A stretch of DNA of 64,000 nucleotides from NCBI GenBank assembly GCA_018673955.1, contig JABHBJ010000086.1, positions 1-64,000 of the forward strand, given 5' to 3'. The stretch is from Chloroflexota bacterium. GTDB taxonomy: Bacteria > Chloroflexota > Dehalococcoidia > Lucifugimonadales > Lucifugimonadaceae. Below are positions 28,784-37,300 of this stretch, piece by piece (within the stretch, counting starts at the first letter, position 1; each line of letters starts with the position of its first letter). Both the position numbers and the translations under genes were made by a program. The notes beneath the pieces were generated by a model. The model saw nothing but the letters and a program-made list of their open reading frames with translations, was not told the DNA's origin and did not search any database.

Positions 28784-29758
28784 TTATAGCGAAGATGGAA
28801 GATCACGGGTCATATCGTGAGCAGCATGTTCTCGCCGTTTCATTACCTTCGCATCTGGCACAACGACTACCGGGCCTCTGGCATCACGGGCAATCGAGTC
28901 TGCAAAACTCCCGAACATGGATCTGATTAGTCCTGAACGCATTCTGGAGCCAGAAACTATCCACGATCCCGGATTTTCGGATTGGAGCCCTAGAACCTGT
29001 TGCCCGATGTCGTCGGTAACATTTTGGATTTCGACAAGAATCCCGTCGCTGGTTAACGTGTTTATTAGCTCGTCTTCGATCTGTCCTGAAGACGACGATT
29101 TCGTTAGTACTACTCTTACTGTCGATCTGCTTGCTCCGGCGATGGCACTTGCGAACGGCAGTGCTGAATCGACTTCTCTGCGTCTGCACGGCACGATGAT
29201 AGTTTTTGGTGGCTGTGGCGGATCACCATTGAGCGTGGCATGGTGCGGGTTGACGATGAGCAGTGGTACAGAAGTAGTTCGCCACAGATGATCGAGCAGG
29301 CCGGGTGAGAAGAATCGATGTGGTCGTGATCGAGGGGTGGCTGCGATTGCCACTATTCCAAACGAGCTTGTTGCTGAACGGGACGAGATCATCAGGGCTG
29401 GATCGCCAGTTGCAATGCCCCATCGAGATTTTACGCCGTGTGGTCCGAGTCGACTGACCACTTCTTCAAGGTAGGCAACAGCGAGCGAGGTTCCTCGATC
29501 GTGCGGTGCATCAGGGTAGTGAACTTGACCTAGACGTGCACCCCGAGCTGGGTGGGTCGGTGGAAGTGTGTGGAATAAGGTGGTTTCACCCTCAAACCAG
29601 TCGGCGAGCATCGATGAGAACGGCAAGATTTGTTCTGATCGACGATAGCCGTTGAGCGGAACGAGAATTCGATTGAGATTTAGCGCGATTCCACGACCTA
29701 CGGCAAGGCGCCGGATATCACCCTGAGTCCGTGAAGTCGAGTCTGTTTGTTGAATCAT
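28784..29758 (-). CDS. Universal stress protein (UspA-like), tandem domains
   Basis: 'NRILVPLNGYRRSEQILPFSSMLADWF...', 'SWIVSGSRMRSGLIRSMFGSFADSIARDARGPVVVVP'. Confidence 0.8.
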   Translation of the reverse strand: MIQQTDSTSRTQGDIRRLAVGRGIALNLNRILVPLNGYRRSEQILPFSSMLADWFEGETTLFHTLPPTHPARGARLGQVHYPDAPHDRGTSLAVAYLEEVVSRLGPHGVKSRWGIATGDPALMISSRSATSSFGIVAIAATPRSRPHRFFSPGLLDHLWRTTSVPLLIVNPHHATLNGDPPQPPKTIIVPCRRREVDSALPFASAIAGASRSTVRVVLTKSSSSGQIEDELINTLTSDGILVEIQNVTDDIGQQVLGLQSENPGSWIVSGSRMRSGLIRSMFGSFADSIARDARGPVVVVPDAKVMKRREHAAHDMTRDLPSSL

Positions 29759-29768
29759 GGTTGTTCTA

Positions 29769-30914
29769 TCACAGCGAGTTTATCGCTTTCATGAATAGTG
29801 CAAGACGATTGATTTGTTCTCCGATTTGGATGTTTTCTCCCTCAGCGTGAGGATTGAGGCCTTTGGAGCCCATACCGTCGGCAGACGGCACGCCCATGGC
29901 AGCGGTGAGATTGGCGTCGCTTCCGCCACCGGTCGATTCTTCTGTTAGTTCGAATCCGAAATCCTCGGACCAACCGATCAACTTGGCTGCAAGTTCAGCG
30001 AGTTGAGGTGTGCGTTCCATGGGAGGCCTGTGGAAGTTGCCAGTGATTGTGAGAGTTGTGCCTTCGATAGTTGGTGTTAGTGCTCTGATTTTTGATTCGA
30101 TTTCAGCAGCCTGTTCGTTTGTTCGGACTCGTACATCGATTACAGCTTCGGCTTTTGCTGGAATCGTGTTGCGTGCCGATCCGCCTGAAATGATGCCGGT
30201 GTTGATAGTTATTCCGTTCGTCCAATCGTTCATCATTTGGAGTTCGATGATTCTGTGGGCGAGTTCGTGGATTGCAGACGCTCCGCGCTCTGGAAATGCT
30301 CCGGCGTGGCTGGCTTTTCCTTCGACTAGGAGTCGAAACTCTCCAAGTCCCTTTCGTCGTGTTTTCAAAGCTCCGGCTCCAGCTTGACCCGGTTCCATTA
30401 TTAACGCGTACTCGGCGCCTTTGGCTGATTCTTCTACTAGAGGACGGGAAGATGGACTCCCGACTTCTTCATCGGTATTGAACAAGACTTTTATTGGTCG
30501 ATTCGGCCACAGACCTTGTTTCCTAACAATGCCGAGTCCGATGATCGTTGTAGCTATGCCGGCCTTCATATCGAGCACGCCGGGGCCGTAGAGCCGGCCT
30601 TCTTTTTCTGTGTAGCCCATTCGTTCGAGTGTTCCAAATGGCCAGACGGTATCGAGGTGACCGACGATCAGAGCGTGTTGAGTGGCTGCGTCGTTAGAAT
30701 CGGCTGGCCAATCGGCGGTTACGTGGTCGCCGAATTTTTCCTGAGGGTGAACTTTTACGACTCCGCCAATCGATGTCAGCAGATCAGCGACTACGGACGA
30801 TATGTGATCGTTGGCAGCTTTATCGCTGGTTGGAGTTTCGATCATTACGAGTCGTTCGATCAGATCAAATAACTCGGTTTCGTGCGAGTTGGCGAGTGCG
30901 AGCCAGTCAGTCAA
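29769..30914 (-). CDS. M20 family metallopeptidase (glutamate carboxypeptidase-like)
   Basis: 'ALIVGHLDTVWPFGTLERMGYTEKEGRLYGPGVLDMKAG', 'FNTDEEVGSPSSR'. Confidence 0.9.
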   Translation of the reverse strand: MTDWLALANSHETELFDLIERLVMIETPTSDKAANDHISSVVADLLTSIGGVVKVHPQEKFGDHVTADWPADSNDAATQHALIVGHLDTVWPFGTLERMGYTEKEGRLYGPGVLDMKAGIATTIIGLGIVRKQGLWPNRPIKVLFNTDEEVGSPSSRPLVEESAKGAEYALIMEPGQAGAGALKTRRKGLGEFRLLVEGKASHAGAFPERGASAIHELAHRIIELQMMNDWTNGITINTGIISGGSARNTIPAKAEAVIDVRVRTNEQAAEIESKIRALTPTIEGTTLTITGNFHRPPMERTPQLAELAAKLIGWSEDFGFELTEESTGGGSDANLTAAMGVPSADGMGSKGLNPHAEGENIQIGEQINRLALFMKAINSL

Positions 30915-31008
30915 TTTTTGGATCCAATACAGGCAGGTATTTCAGGTGCACGGATTGTAGGCGTAGACGCTCTACTATGGGACACGCTATCTACTGTTGG
31001 AGTGGTGG

Positions 31009-32013
31009 TTAGCCGTTTGCGATAGTTTGGTCGAGAGCTTCAATGAGTTCAGGCTTTGGCGCAAAGTTTTCGAATCGATGAGTGACGAAGCCGTCTTTTC
31101 CGACGATGAACGTCCATTCCTGAGATGAGAGTCCCCATTCTTTGAGTATTGGCGTGAGCCGGGCTTTGCTGAGGTCGCCTTGAATTTCGTGAGGATTGGC
31201 GTAGAGATCGACGTGGACGAAATCGATTTTATCTCCGTAGTCGTCCTGCAGTTCACTGGCTATTTCTACTTGCGGTCCGCATACAGCGTTTGTGCAGAAT
31301 GCTGGACTGGCAAATACGATCAGTAGTGGACGATCATGTTCGAGTGATTCTGCGATTGAGTGCTGGTATAGATCCTGATCCCTAAGGCTACCAGTAGTGA
31401 GCGTGGCGATATCGCCAGTGCTTGCGACTGTTCGACTTTCACTTGCGGGTGCAGGTTGCCCGACGGTTATTGAGTGGGCTTTTTCGGCGACTGGGAACCG
31501 AACTTCGACGTGAGCACTCGATCCGTCGGCCCGAGGGATTTCTGCGGATACTGACCACAGACCCGGACGGTCGAATTCGAGATCGGTCGTGTGAATTCCG
31601 CGTGTGCCGAGCGGGAATAGGAAGAATCGAGCTAACGCAGAGTTTTCGATTTCAGCGTTGGGTTCAGCGTCATATCCATCGGGGAAGTGACTCGCTGTCA
31701 GCTTTACGATTGGGAACTTGATAAGACCGAAATCGTCGCTCAGCACGACACCGAATCGTTGTATTCCTACTCCTAGGTCAGGAGTCGAGAGTTCGAGATT
31801 GATTTGTTCAGAAATGACTGTCCAGATTGGCGCTAGTTCAGTGAAAGAGGAGAGTTCACTGGATAGCCCTGATTCTTGAGATGATGTTTGCGTGTAATCG
31901 TGGGAGATCACTTCGGGGTTTCCAGACGATCCGTAAGCCGCGATGGCGGCTAACGCTAAACCTGAGAGCACGAGTGTTAACCATCGGAAATGAGATGTGT
32001 TGGATGCTGACAT
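31009..32013 (-). CDS. Membrane-anchored thioredoxin-fold protein
   Basis: N-terminal TM; 'DRPLLIVFASPAFCTNAVCGPQVEIASELQDDYGDKIDFVHVDLY ... WTFIVGKDGFVTHRFE'. Confidence 0.75.
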   Translation of the reverse strand: MSASNTSHFRWLTLVLSGLALAAIAAYGSSGNPEVISHDYTQTSSQESGLSSELSSFTELAPIWTVISEQINLELSTPDLGVGIQRFGVVLSDDFGLIKFPIVKLTASHFPDGYDAEPNAEIENSALARFFLFPLGTRGIHTTDLEFDRPGLWSVSAEIPRADGSSAHVEVRFPVAEKAHSITVGQPAPASESRTVASTGDIATLTTGSLRDQDLYQHSIAESLEHDRPLLIVFASPAFCTNAVCGPQVEIASELQDDYGDKIDFVHVDLYANPHEIQGDLSKARLTPILKEWGLSSQEWTFIVGKDGFVTHRFENFAPKPELIEALDQTIANG

Positions 32014-33233
32014 TAAATCCCACTCTCGTTGGCGCCAAAGGTAAACGCGAATATAGCAAAGTCATCGGAGTCGGAGGCGAGTTTAACTATGTGCTCCCCA
32101 AATCGAGGTGTTTCGAGGAAGGCGTATAAGCGTGGCTCTGTCACTGTGAAGTAGGAGCGGCCGTCTTCACCAAATATCACGTCTATTCCAGCTTCGTCTG
32201 CTTTGAGTGGCCGACCGTCGATTTCAATGTAGACGTCGTATGGCTCGGTTCCAGAGAGAGTAACTACTACGTTGGCGCTTCTACCAACGAACTGGAAGGC
32301 TATGTAATCATCGAGATTGCTGGTGGAGCGGGCGTGAGTGATAGATTCAGGGCCGTTCGTCCATAATCCTTGTAGATACCACTGCTGCGAAGTGTAGTTT
32401 TCGTCGTCAACGTACTCCCGAGTAGAATCCGGCTCGATGTAGTACTGATCCTGACCTGCGTACAGTCCAGACTGTGTGTAATTGCGTTCGTACCCGGCAT
32501 AAAGTTCACGAGTGACTCTATCGGCAACTGGGTCGCGGTCGACTGAGTTGACGTTGCCTATTGGAATATCAGAAACGTCCCATCCTGCTTCAGTTAGTGC
32601 TTCACGAATAGCGTGTTCAGTTTCGACGTAAGAGCCTTCGCCGAAATGCCGATAGGTGAGTTGTCCATCGATACCGATGAGATATTTTGCAGGCCAGTAT
32701 CGGTTGCCGAACGAGCGCCAAGTGTCATATTCGTTGTCAAGTACGACTGGCCAGCCGATTCCCTCGCGTGCGATAGCAGCTTGAACGTTGTCGATTCGCT
32801 CTTCGAATTCGAACTCTGGTGTGTGTACTCCGAGAATAACGAGCCCGTTATCGGCGTACTTTGCGTGCCACTCCTTGAGGAACGGAAGAGTCCGTATGCA
32901 GTTAACACACGTGTAGGTCCAGAAATCGACGAGTACGACTTTGTTATCCGCAGTTTGATCGGCAATTTTCAGCCCTTCGGAATTTAGCCATTCGTTGCCC
33001 CCGTGAACTTCTAGTACACCATCTTGATAAGTTGGCAGCGGGAGGGGGCGGGTCGCCGTGGGAGCCAGTGACAGAGTAGCGGATGGAGTATCTGTGGTAG
33101 TGGTTAACGTGGGGCGAGGGGCAACTTGAGTTGGTGAGTTTGCTGGGTCAAGATTCTCGCCGCAGGCAACTGCCGCCATGGCGATAATTGCAGCGACAGC
33201 TGACCATATGAGGAGGGTTTTGTAGTACTTCAT
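32013..33233 (-). CDS. Thioredoxin/redoxin lipoprotein with DipZ-like C-terminal domain
   Basis: Lipobox AVAC; VDFWTYTCVNCIRTLPFLKEW; C-terminal 'SANVVVTLSGTEPYDVYIEIDGRPL'; stop overlaps the start of 31009-32013 (TAATG). Confidence 0.88.
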   Translation of the reverse strand: MKYYKTLLIWSAVAAIIAMAAVACGENLDPANSPTQVAPRPTLTTTTDTPSATLSLAPTATRPLPLPTYQDGVLEVHGGNEWLNSEGLKIADQTADNKVVLVDFWTYTCVNCIRTLPFLKEWHAKYADNGLVILGVHTPEFEFEERIDNVQAAIAREGIGWPVVLDNEYDTWRSFGNRYWPAKYLIGIDGQLTYRHFGEGSYVETEHAIREALTEAGWDVSDIPIGNVNSVDRDPVADRVTRELYAGYERNYTQSGLYAGQDQYYIEPDSTREYVDDENYTSQQWYLQGLWTNGPESITHARSTSNLDDYIAFQFVGRSANVVVTLSGTEPYDVYIEIDGRPLKADEAGIDVIFGEDGRSYFTVTEPRLYAFLETPRFGEHIVKLASDSDDFAIFAFTFGANESGI

Positions 33234-33460
33234 TCGGATTTAGTGGGAGTGGTGATGCACAGTGGTTCAAAATGTGGGGCGATTTGTGCCGATATGATCG
33301 AGCCGTCGTATGTATGTAACGCGGCTACTCCGGTTTCGGATTTAGGGTTAGCTCCACTAAGAGATAAAAGAGCGCCGGGGTCGAGGTCTTTTTCAGGCTC
33401 GTATCTACCGAGCGATGAAGTAATGGGCTGTTCGATACTGGCCTGAATGTTGCCCTTCAA
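33230..33460 (-). CDS. Small ORF (76 aa) fitting exactly between rhodanese stop and redoxin start
   Basis: TTG start abuts the rhodanese TAG; stop overlaps next start as ATGA; all minus strand. Confidence 0.45.
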   Translation of the reverse strand: MKGNIQASIEQPITSSLGRYEPEKDLDPGALLSLSGANPKSETGVAALHTYDGSIISAQIAPHFEPLCITTPTKSE

Positions 33461-34324
33461 CTATGTGAGGCCTTCGATTGGGCAAGATGGCACTTCAGCC
33501 CATTCTCGCCAAGAGCCGTCGTAATCACGAACTTTGTCGAATCCGACTAGTTTGAGAGTCCAGAATCCGTGCGCCGCACGGATGCCGCCCTGTCAGTATG
33601 TGATGACGTTTTTATCTGGCGTGATTCCGTATTCTGAGAGCAGGTTACGAATTTCATCTGCAGTCTTCAGCACAGGAATGTCGCCTTCTGTCATGAAGTT
33701 CGCCCACTCCAGGTGAACTGCTCCTGGAATGTGCCCGCCGCGTGGGCCTCCGCGTTTGTTGGCACCAGTCCATTCATCATCCGAGCGTACATCGAGGATG
33801 ATCATTGCGCTGTCGTCGATAGAGTCGAGCACGCGCTTTCGTGAGGCGAATATTTCACGGTTAGTTTTCGCTGTAAACGATCCTGATTTCCCTGCTGCAT
33901 TCAGTGGTGTTTTAGTAGTTTCACGACCTTCAGCTACCCATTTTTCTAGTCCGCCGTCGAGGATTTTTACGTTCGTGTGTCCGTAGTAGTGGAGCGCCCA
34001 CATGAGTCGGAACGAGTAGACGCCACCACCACGATTGTATCCAACTACTGTCGTCTCATCGCCGATTCCGAGCCCGGACATTGTTTGTTCGAACTGCTCG
34101 GGGTTCTGAATATGAGTGCGTTCTTCAAGTGAAGTTTTGTAATAGTGATCGACTGGGTTCACTGAGTTCGGTATATGCCCTTGTTCGTACTTTTTGGGTA
34201 CGTCGGTATCGACGAGTCTTACGTTTGGGTCATTGATATGTTCGGCGAGCCAATCTGTTGTGACGAAAATTTCTGGCGTTGTGTATCCGCGATCAGTTGG
34301 TGGGATAATTGGTGGAATGGTCAT
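33461..34324 (-). CDS. Two-domain rhodanese sulfurtransferase with in-frame TGA at the active-site Cys: candidate selenoprotein
   Basis: ...EYGITPDKNVITY[TGA]QGGIRAAHGFWTLKLVGFDKVRDYDGSWREWAEVPSCPIEGLT*; TGA occupies the C of the CxGxxA-type active-site loop; TGA at 33593-33595. Confidence 0.8.
33565..33583 (-). promoter_or_regulatory. Candidate bacterial SECIS hairpin downstream of the in-frame TGA
   Basis: Minus strand: TGA CAGGGCGGC ATCCGTGC-GGC-GCACGGAT; 8-bp perfect stem, loop begins after 17 nt. Confidence 0.65.
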
Positions 34325-34491
34325 AATATAGTGTGGAAATCTTTCGATATATTGATACCTTTAACTCGTTCGCTGATGCTATCAGCAAGATTTATTATCT
34401 CATCACATTATTAGGCAGAAACACCCGCGCCATGTGATAGGCCTTATAGTCAACGTACGTACGTTCGTGACAGGGGCTGGGATTCATGTGA

Positions 34492-35802
34492 TTGAATCTA
34501 CCGACTGCGACATTTACGGGTACGACTAATAATTTGGATTTTATACTCGCAGGCCTAAATATCGACCGTGCACCAGTAGAAATACTCGAATGTGTAGCGG
34601 TTCCGACTCACTCCCTCAAGAAACACCTTGAGCGACTAGCGACAGATGCTGGAGGAGGAGTCATTCTTTCTACCTGTAACCGTACTGAGATCTACTCGGT
34701 TGCTGAAGATGTTGAAGTTGGTGTGCGCCAGCTTCGCGAGTACATCGATGCCGTACCTGAACACGCGGGTGTTACTGGCATCAGTGATTATATTTACACG
34801 AAGACTGGTGACGAAGTAGCTGAGCATTTGTTCAGTGTTACGGCTGGTCTTCAATCGGTAGCCCTTGGTGAATCTCAGATTCTTGGTCAGGTTACCCGGG
34901 CGATGCAGGCAGCCGGTGAAGCGGGAACTATCGACCCGGCTCTTTCACGACTTTTCCACGCAGCTCTACGAACTAGCCGGATAATTCATAAGGAAACTGA
35001 TCTCGGTCGTAATCGAACCTCGGTTTCTTCTTTGGGAGTTCAGGAGCTTCAGAACACTCGGGGCGACCTCAAGGGGCTTCGAGTGCTGTTATTAGGTGCT
35101 GGCGAGATGGGCAAGATCACTGCTCGTGCACTGACCCGTTACGGTGCTGACGATATTGTCGTTTCGAGCCGTTCAATGAACCGTGGCAGGATTCTTGCTG
35201 AGGAATTAGGGGCTCCACAGGTTGCATTTGAAGATATTTCAAAGGCGATGATCGAAGCTGATGTTTTGATTACGTGTACAGCTGCAACCGATTCGGTAAT
35301 TACCGCGCATGTTGTTGCAAATGCGATGTCAGCCCGCCCTGAACGAAGGTTAAGCATTCTTGATTTAGGTATGCCGCGTGACGTTGAGTCGTTATCGGGT
35401 GATGTTGCTAACGTGAATCTGATTAGCCTTACCGAGCTTCAGGCGCGATCGGCTGAGAGCTGGGAGCTTCGTGAATCAGCAGCAGCCGAGGCTCAAGGTT
35501 TGATTGACAATGGTGTTCGTCGTTTCAAGGAGCGTTTGACTGGTATCGAGAGCGAGCCAGTTATTCGAACCCTCGGAGCTCGTGTAGAGCAGATGAGACG
35601 TGAGGAAGTCGAGCGGACTCTTGCTCACCTTGATGGTCTCACCGAAATGCAAGCAATATCTGTCGAGAAGATGACTCGTTCGCTTGTACGACGGATTATT
35701 GCCGACCCTATTAGCTTCTTGAGGAGCGAAGAGGAAAGTGCTGCCGATGCCGTTCAGAAGGTATTTGCACTTGTCGAGCAGGTTGAAGATCAACCCGAGT
35801 AA
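34492..35802 (+). CDS. hemA: Glutamyl-tRNA reductase
   Basis: 'GGGVILSTCNRTEIYSV', 'ALGESQILGQVTRAMQAA', 'VLLLGAGEMGKITARAL'. Confidence 0.95.
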   Translation: MNLPTATFTGTTNNLDFILAGLNIDRAPVEILECVAVPTHSLKKHLERLATDAGGGVILSTCNRTEIYSVAEDVEVGVRQLREYIDAVPEHAGVTGISDYIYTKTGDEVAEHLFSVTAGLQSVALGESQILGQVTRAMQAAGEAGTIDPALSRLFHAALRTSRIIHKETDLGRNRTSVSSLGVQELQNTRGDLKGLRVLLLGAGEMGKITARALTRYGADDIVVSSRSMNRGRILAEELGAPQVAFEDISKAMIEADVLITCTAATDSVITAHVVANAMSARPERRLSILDLGMPRDVESLSGDVANVNLISLTELQARSAESWELRESAAAEAQGLIDNGVRRFKERLTGIESEPVIRTLGARVEQMRREEVERTLAHLDGLTEMQAISVEKMTRSLVRRIIADPISFLRSEEESAADAVQKVFALVEQVEDQPE

Positions 35803-35927
35803 TTTCTGACGAATTAAGATATTGGTTCAAATCTATTTATGGGACGTTGCCTAGAGCGTCTCTTTTTGCGCCAAAATAGCAGGGTTATATTTTTGTTTAG
35901 GATCGATTCGTAATTCGGAGACCTATA

Positions 35928-37208
35928 TTGTCCCGCGCAAAGTCAGCAAAGCTGTTTAGTGACGCTAAAACACTAATTCCTGGGGGAGTTAACAGTCCGG
36001 CGCGTGCGTGGGGGTCGGTTGGGGGTGACCCTATCTTTTTTAAGAGAGCTTTGGGATCACGAGTATGGGATGCAGACGATAACGAACTGATCGACTACGT
36101 GTGCTCTTGGGGTCCAATGATTCTTGGGCACGCGAACCCTACCGTGATCGACTCAGCCGTCGATGCTGCTCGCTTGGGGACTTCATTCGGTGCTCCTACC
36201 GAACTGGAAGTCGAAATGGCTCGACGTGTTGTCGACGCCGTGCCCTCAATTGAAGTTGTCCGATTCGTTAGTTCAGGTACAGAAGCAACAATGTCGGCAT
36301 TGCGATTGGCTCGGGCGAAGACCGGCCGGAACAAGATCCTGAAGTTCGATGGTGGATATCACGGTCACGAAGATGCGTTGTTGGTTGCTGCTGGATCTGG
36401 GTTGGCGAATCAGGGAATAGCTTCTTCAGCTGGTGTTCACCCCGACTATGCGGCAGCTACTTTAGTGGCTGATTTCAATGATATTGAGTCGGTTCGGGCT
36501 CTACTTGAAGCGAACAAGGGTGAAATCGCTGCTGTGATTGTTGAGCCTATTGGCGGCAACATGGGTGTAGTGCCCCCGGCACCAGGATTTCTTGAGGGAT
36601 TGCGTGATCTGACGACGGAGCACGGTTCGATGCTTATCTTCGATGAAGTCATTACGGGGTTCCGAGTTGCATTTGGCGGTGCTCAGAGTGTTTACGGTGT
36701 TACCCCTGATATCACTTGTTTAGGCAAGATAGTTGGCGGCGGATTCCCTGTTGGTGCCTATGGCGCGAGTGCAGAGATTATGAGCGAAGTATCACCGCTC
36801 GGCCCTATGTATCAGGCTGGAACTCTTTCTGGTAATCCGGTGGCGATGGCTGCAGGTATTGCCACTTTGGCTGAACTTTCGAAGCCTGGTGTTTACGAGG
36901 TACTTCAGGCTAAGACCGACAAGCTCGCGGATGGGGTTCTTGATGTGTTTGGCAAAGCCGGTGTTCCTGCGGTCGTGAATCGTGCGTGTGGGCTTATGAC
37001 CGTGTTCTTCACGGATACCGAGGTGACTGACATGGATAGCGCCTCTGCGACCGATAGAGAAGCGTTTGGGGCGTTCTTTCACGGCATGATCGATAACGGT
37101 GTTTACTTACCACCGTCGCAGTTCGAGGCTTGGTTCGTTTCGACCGCACATAGTGAAGCGGACATTGCTGAGACGTTGGAACGTGTCGCCAGATCATTGC
37201 CTTCGTAA
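35928..37208 (+). CDS. hemL: Glutamate-1-semialdehyde 2,1-aminomutase
   Basis: 'LIPGGVNSPARAWGSVGGDPIFFKRA', 'LIFDEVITGFRVAFGGAQ', 'CLGKIVGGGFPVGAYG'. Confidence 0.95.
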   Translation: MSRAKSAKLFSDAKTLIPGGVNSPARAWGSVGGDPIFFKRALGSRVWDADDNELIDYVCSWGPMILGHANPTVIDSAVDAARLGTSFGAPTELEVEMARRVVDAVPSIEVVRFVSSGTEATMSALRLARAKTGRNKILKFDGGYHGHEDALLVAAGSGLANQGIASSAGVHPDYAAATLVADFNDIESVRALLEANKGEIAAVIVEPIGGNMGVVPPAPGFLEGLRDLTTEHGSMLIFDEVITGFRVAFGGAQSVYGVTPDITCLGKIVGGGFPVGAYGASAEIMSEVSPLGPMYQAGTLSGNPVAMAAGIATLAELSKPGVYEVLQAKTDKLADGVLDVFGKAGVPAVVNRACGLMTVFFTDTEVTDMDSASATDREAFGAFFHGMIDNGVYLPPSQFEAWFVSTAHSEADIAETLERVARSLPS

Positions 37209-37300
37209 AGGCGGCATCAACGGATATGTTGATCGCAGAATCTACTCGTAGCCTAACCGGTTATCGAAGGAGTTGAGGCAATTTTTGAAGTGTGATCTGG

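Noticed and set aside
33243-33446. 67-aa plus-strand ORF
   Set aside because: Antisense to the operonic 76-aa minus-strand frame and lacks coupling or recognisable features.
33593-34324. Taking the 243-aa ORF-track rhodanese as the complete gene
   Set aside because: The frame continues after the TGA with a precise rhodanese active-site loop and C-terminus, so truncation at the TGA is an annotation artefact or a lesion, not the natural end.
34453-34464. acgtacgtacgt palindromic run upstream of hemA
   Set aside because: Short simple repeat; no second copy or clear regulator association.
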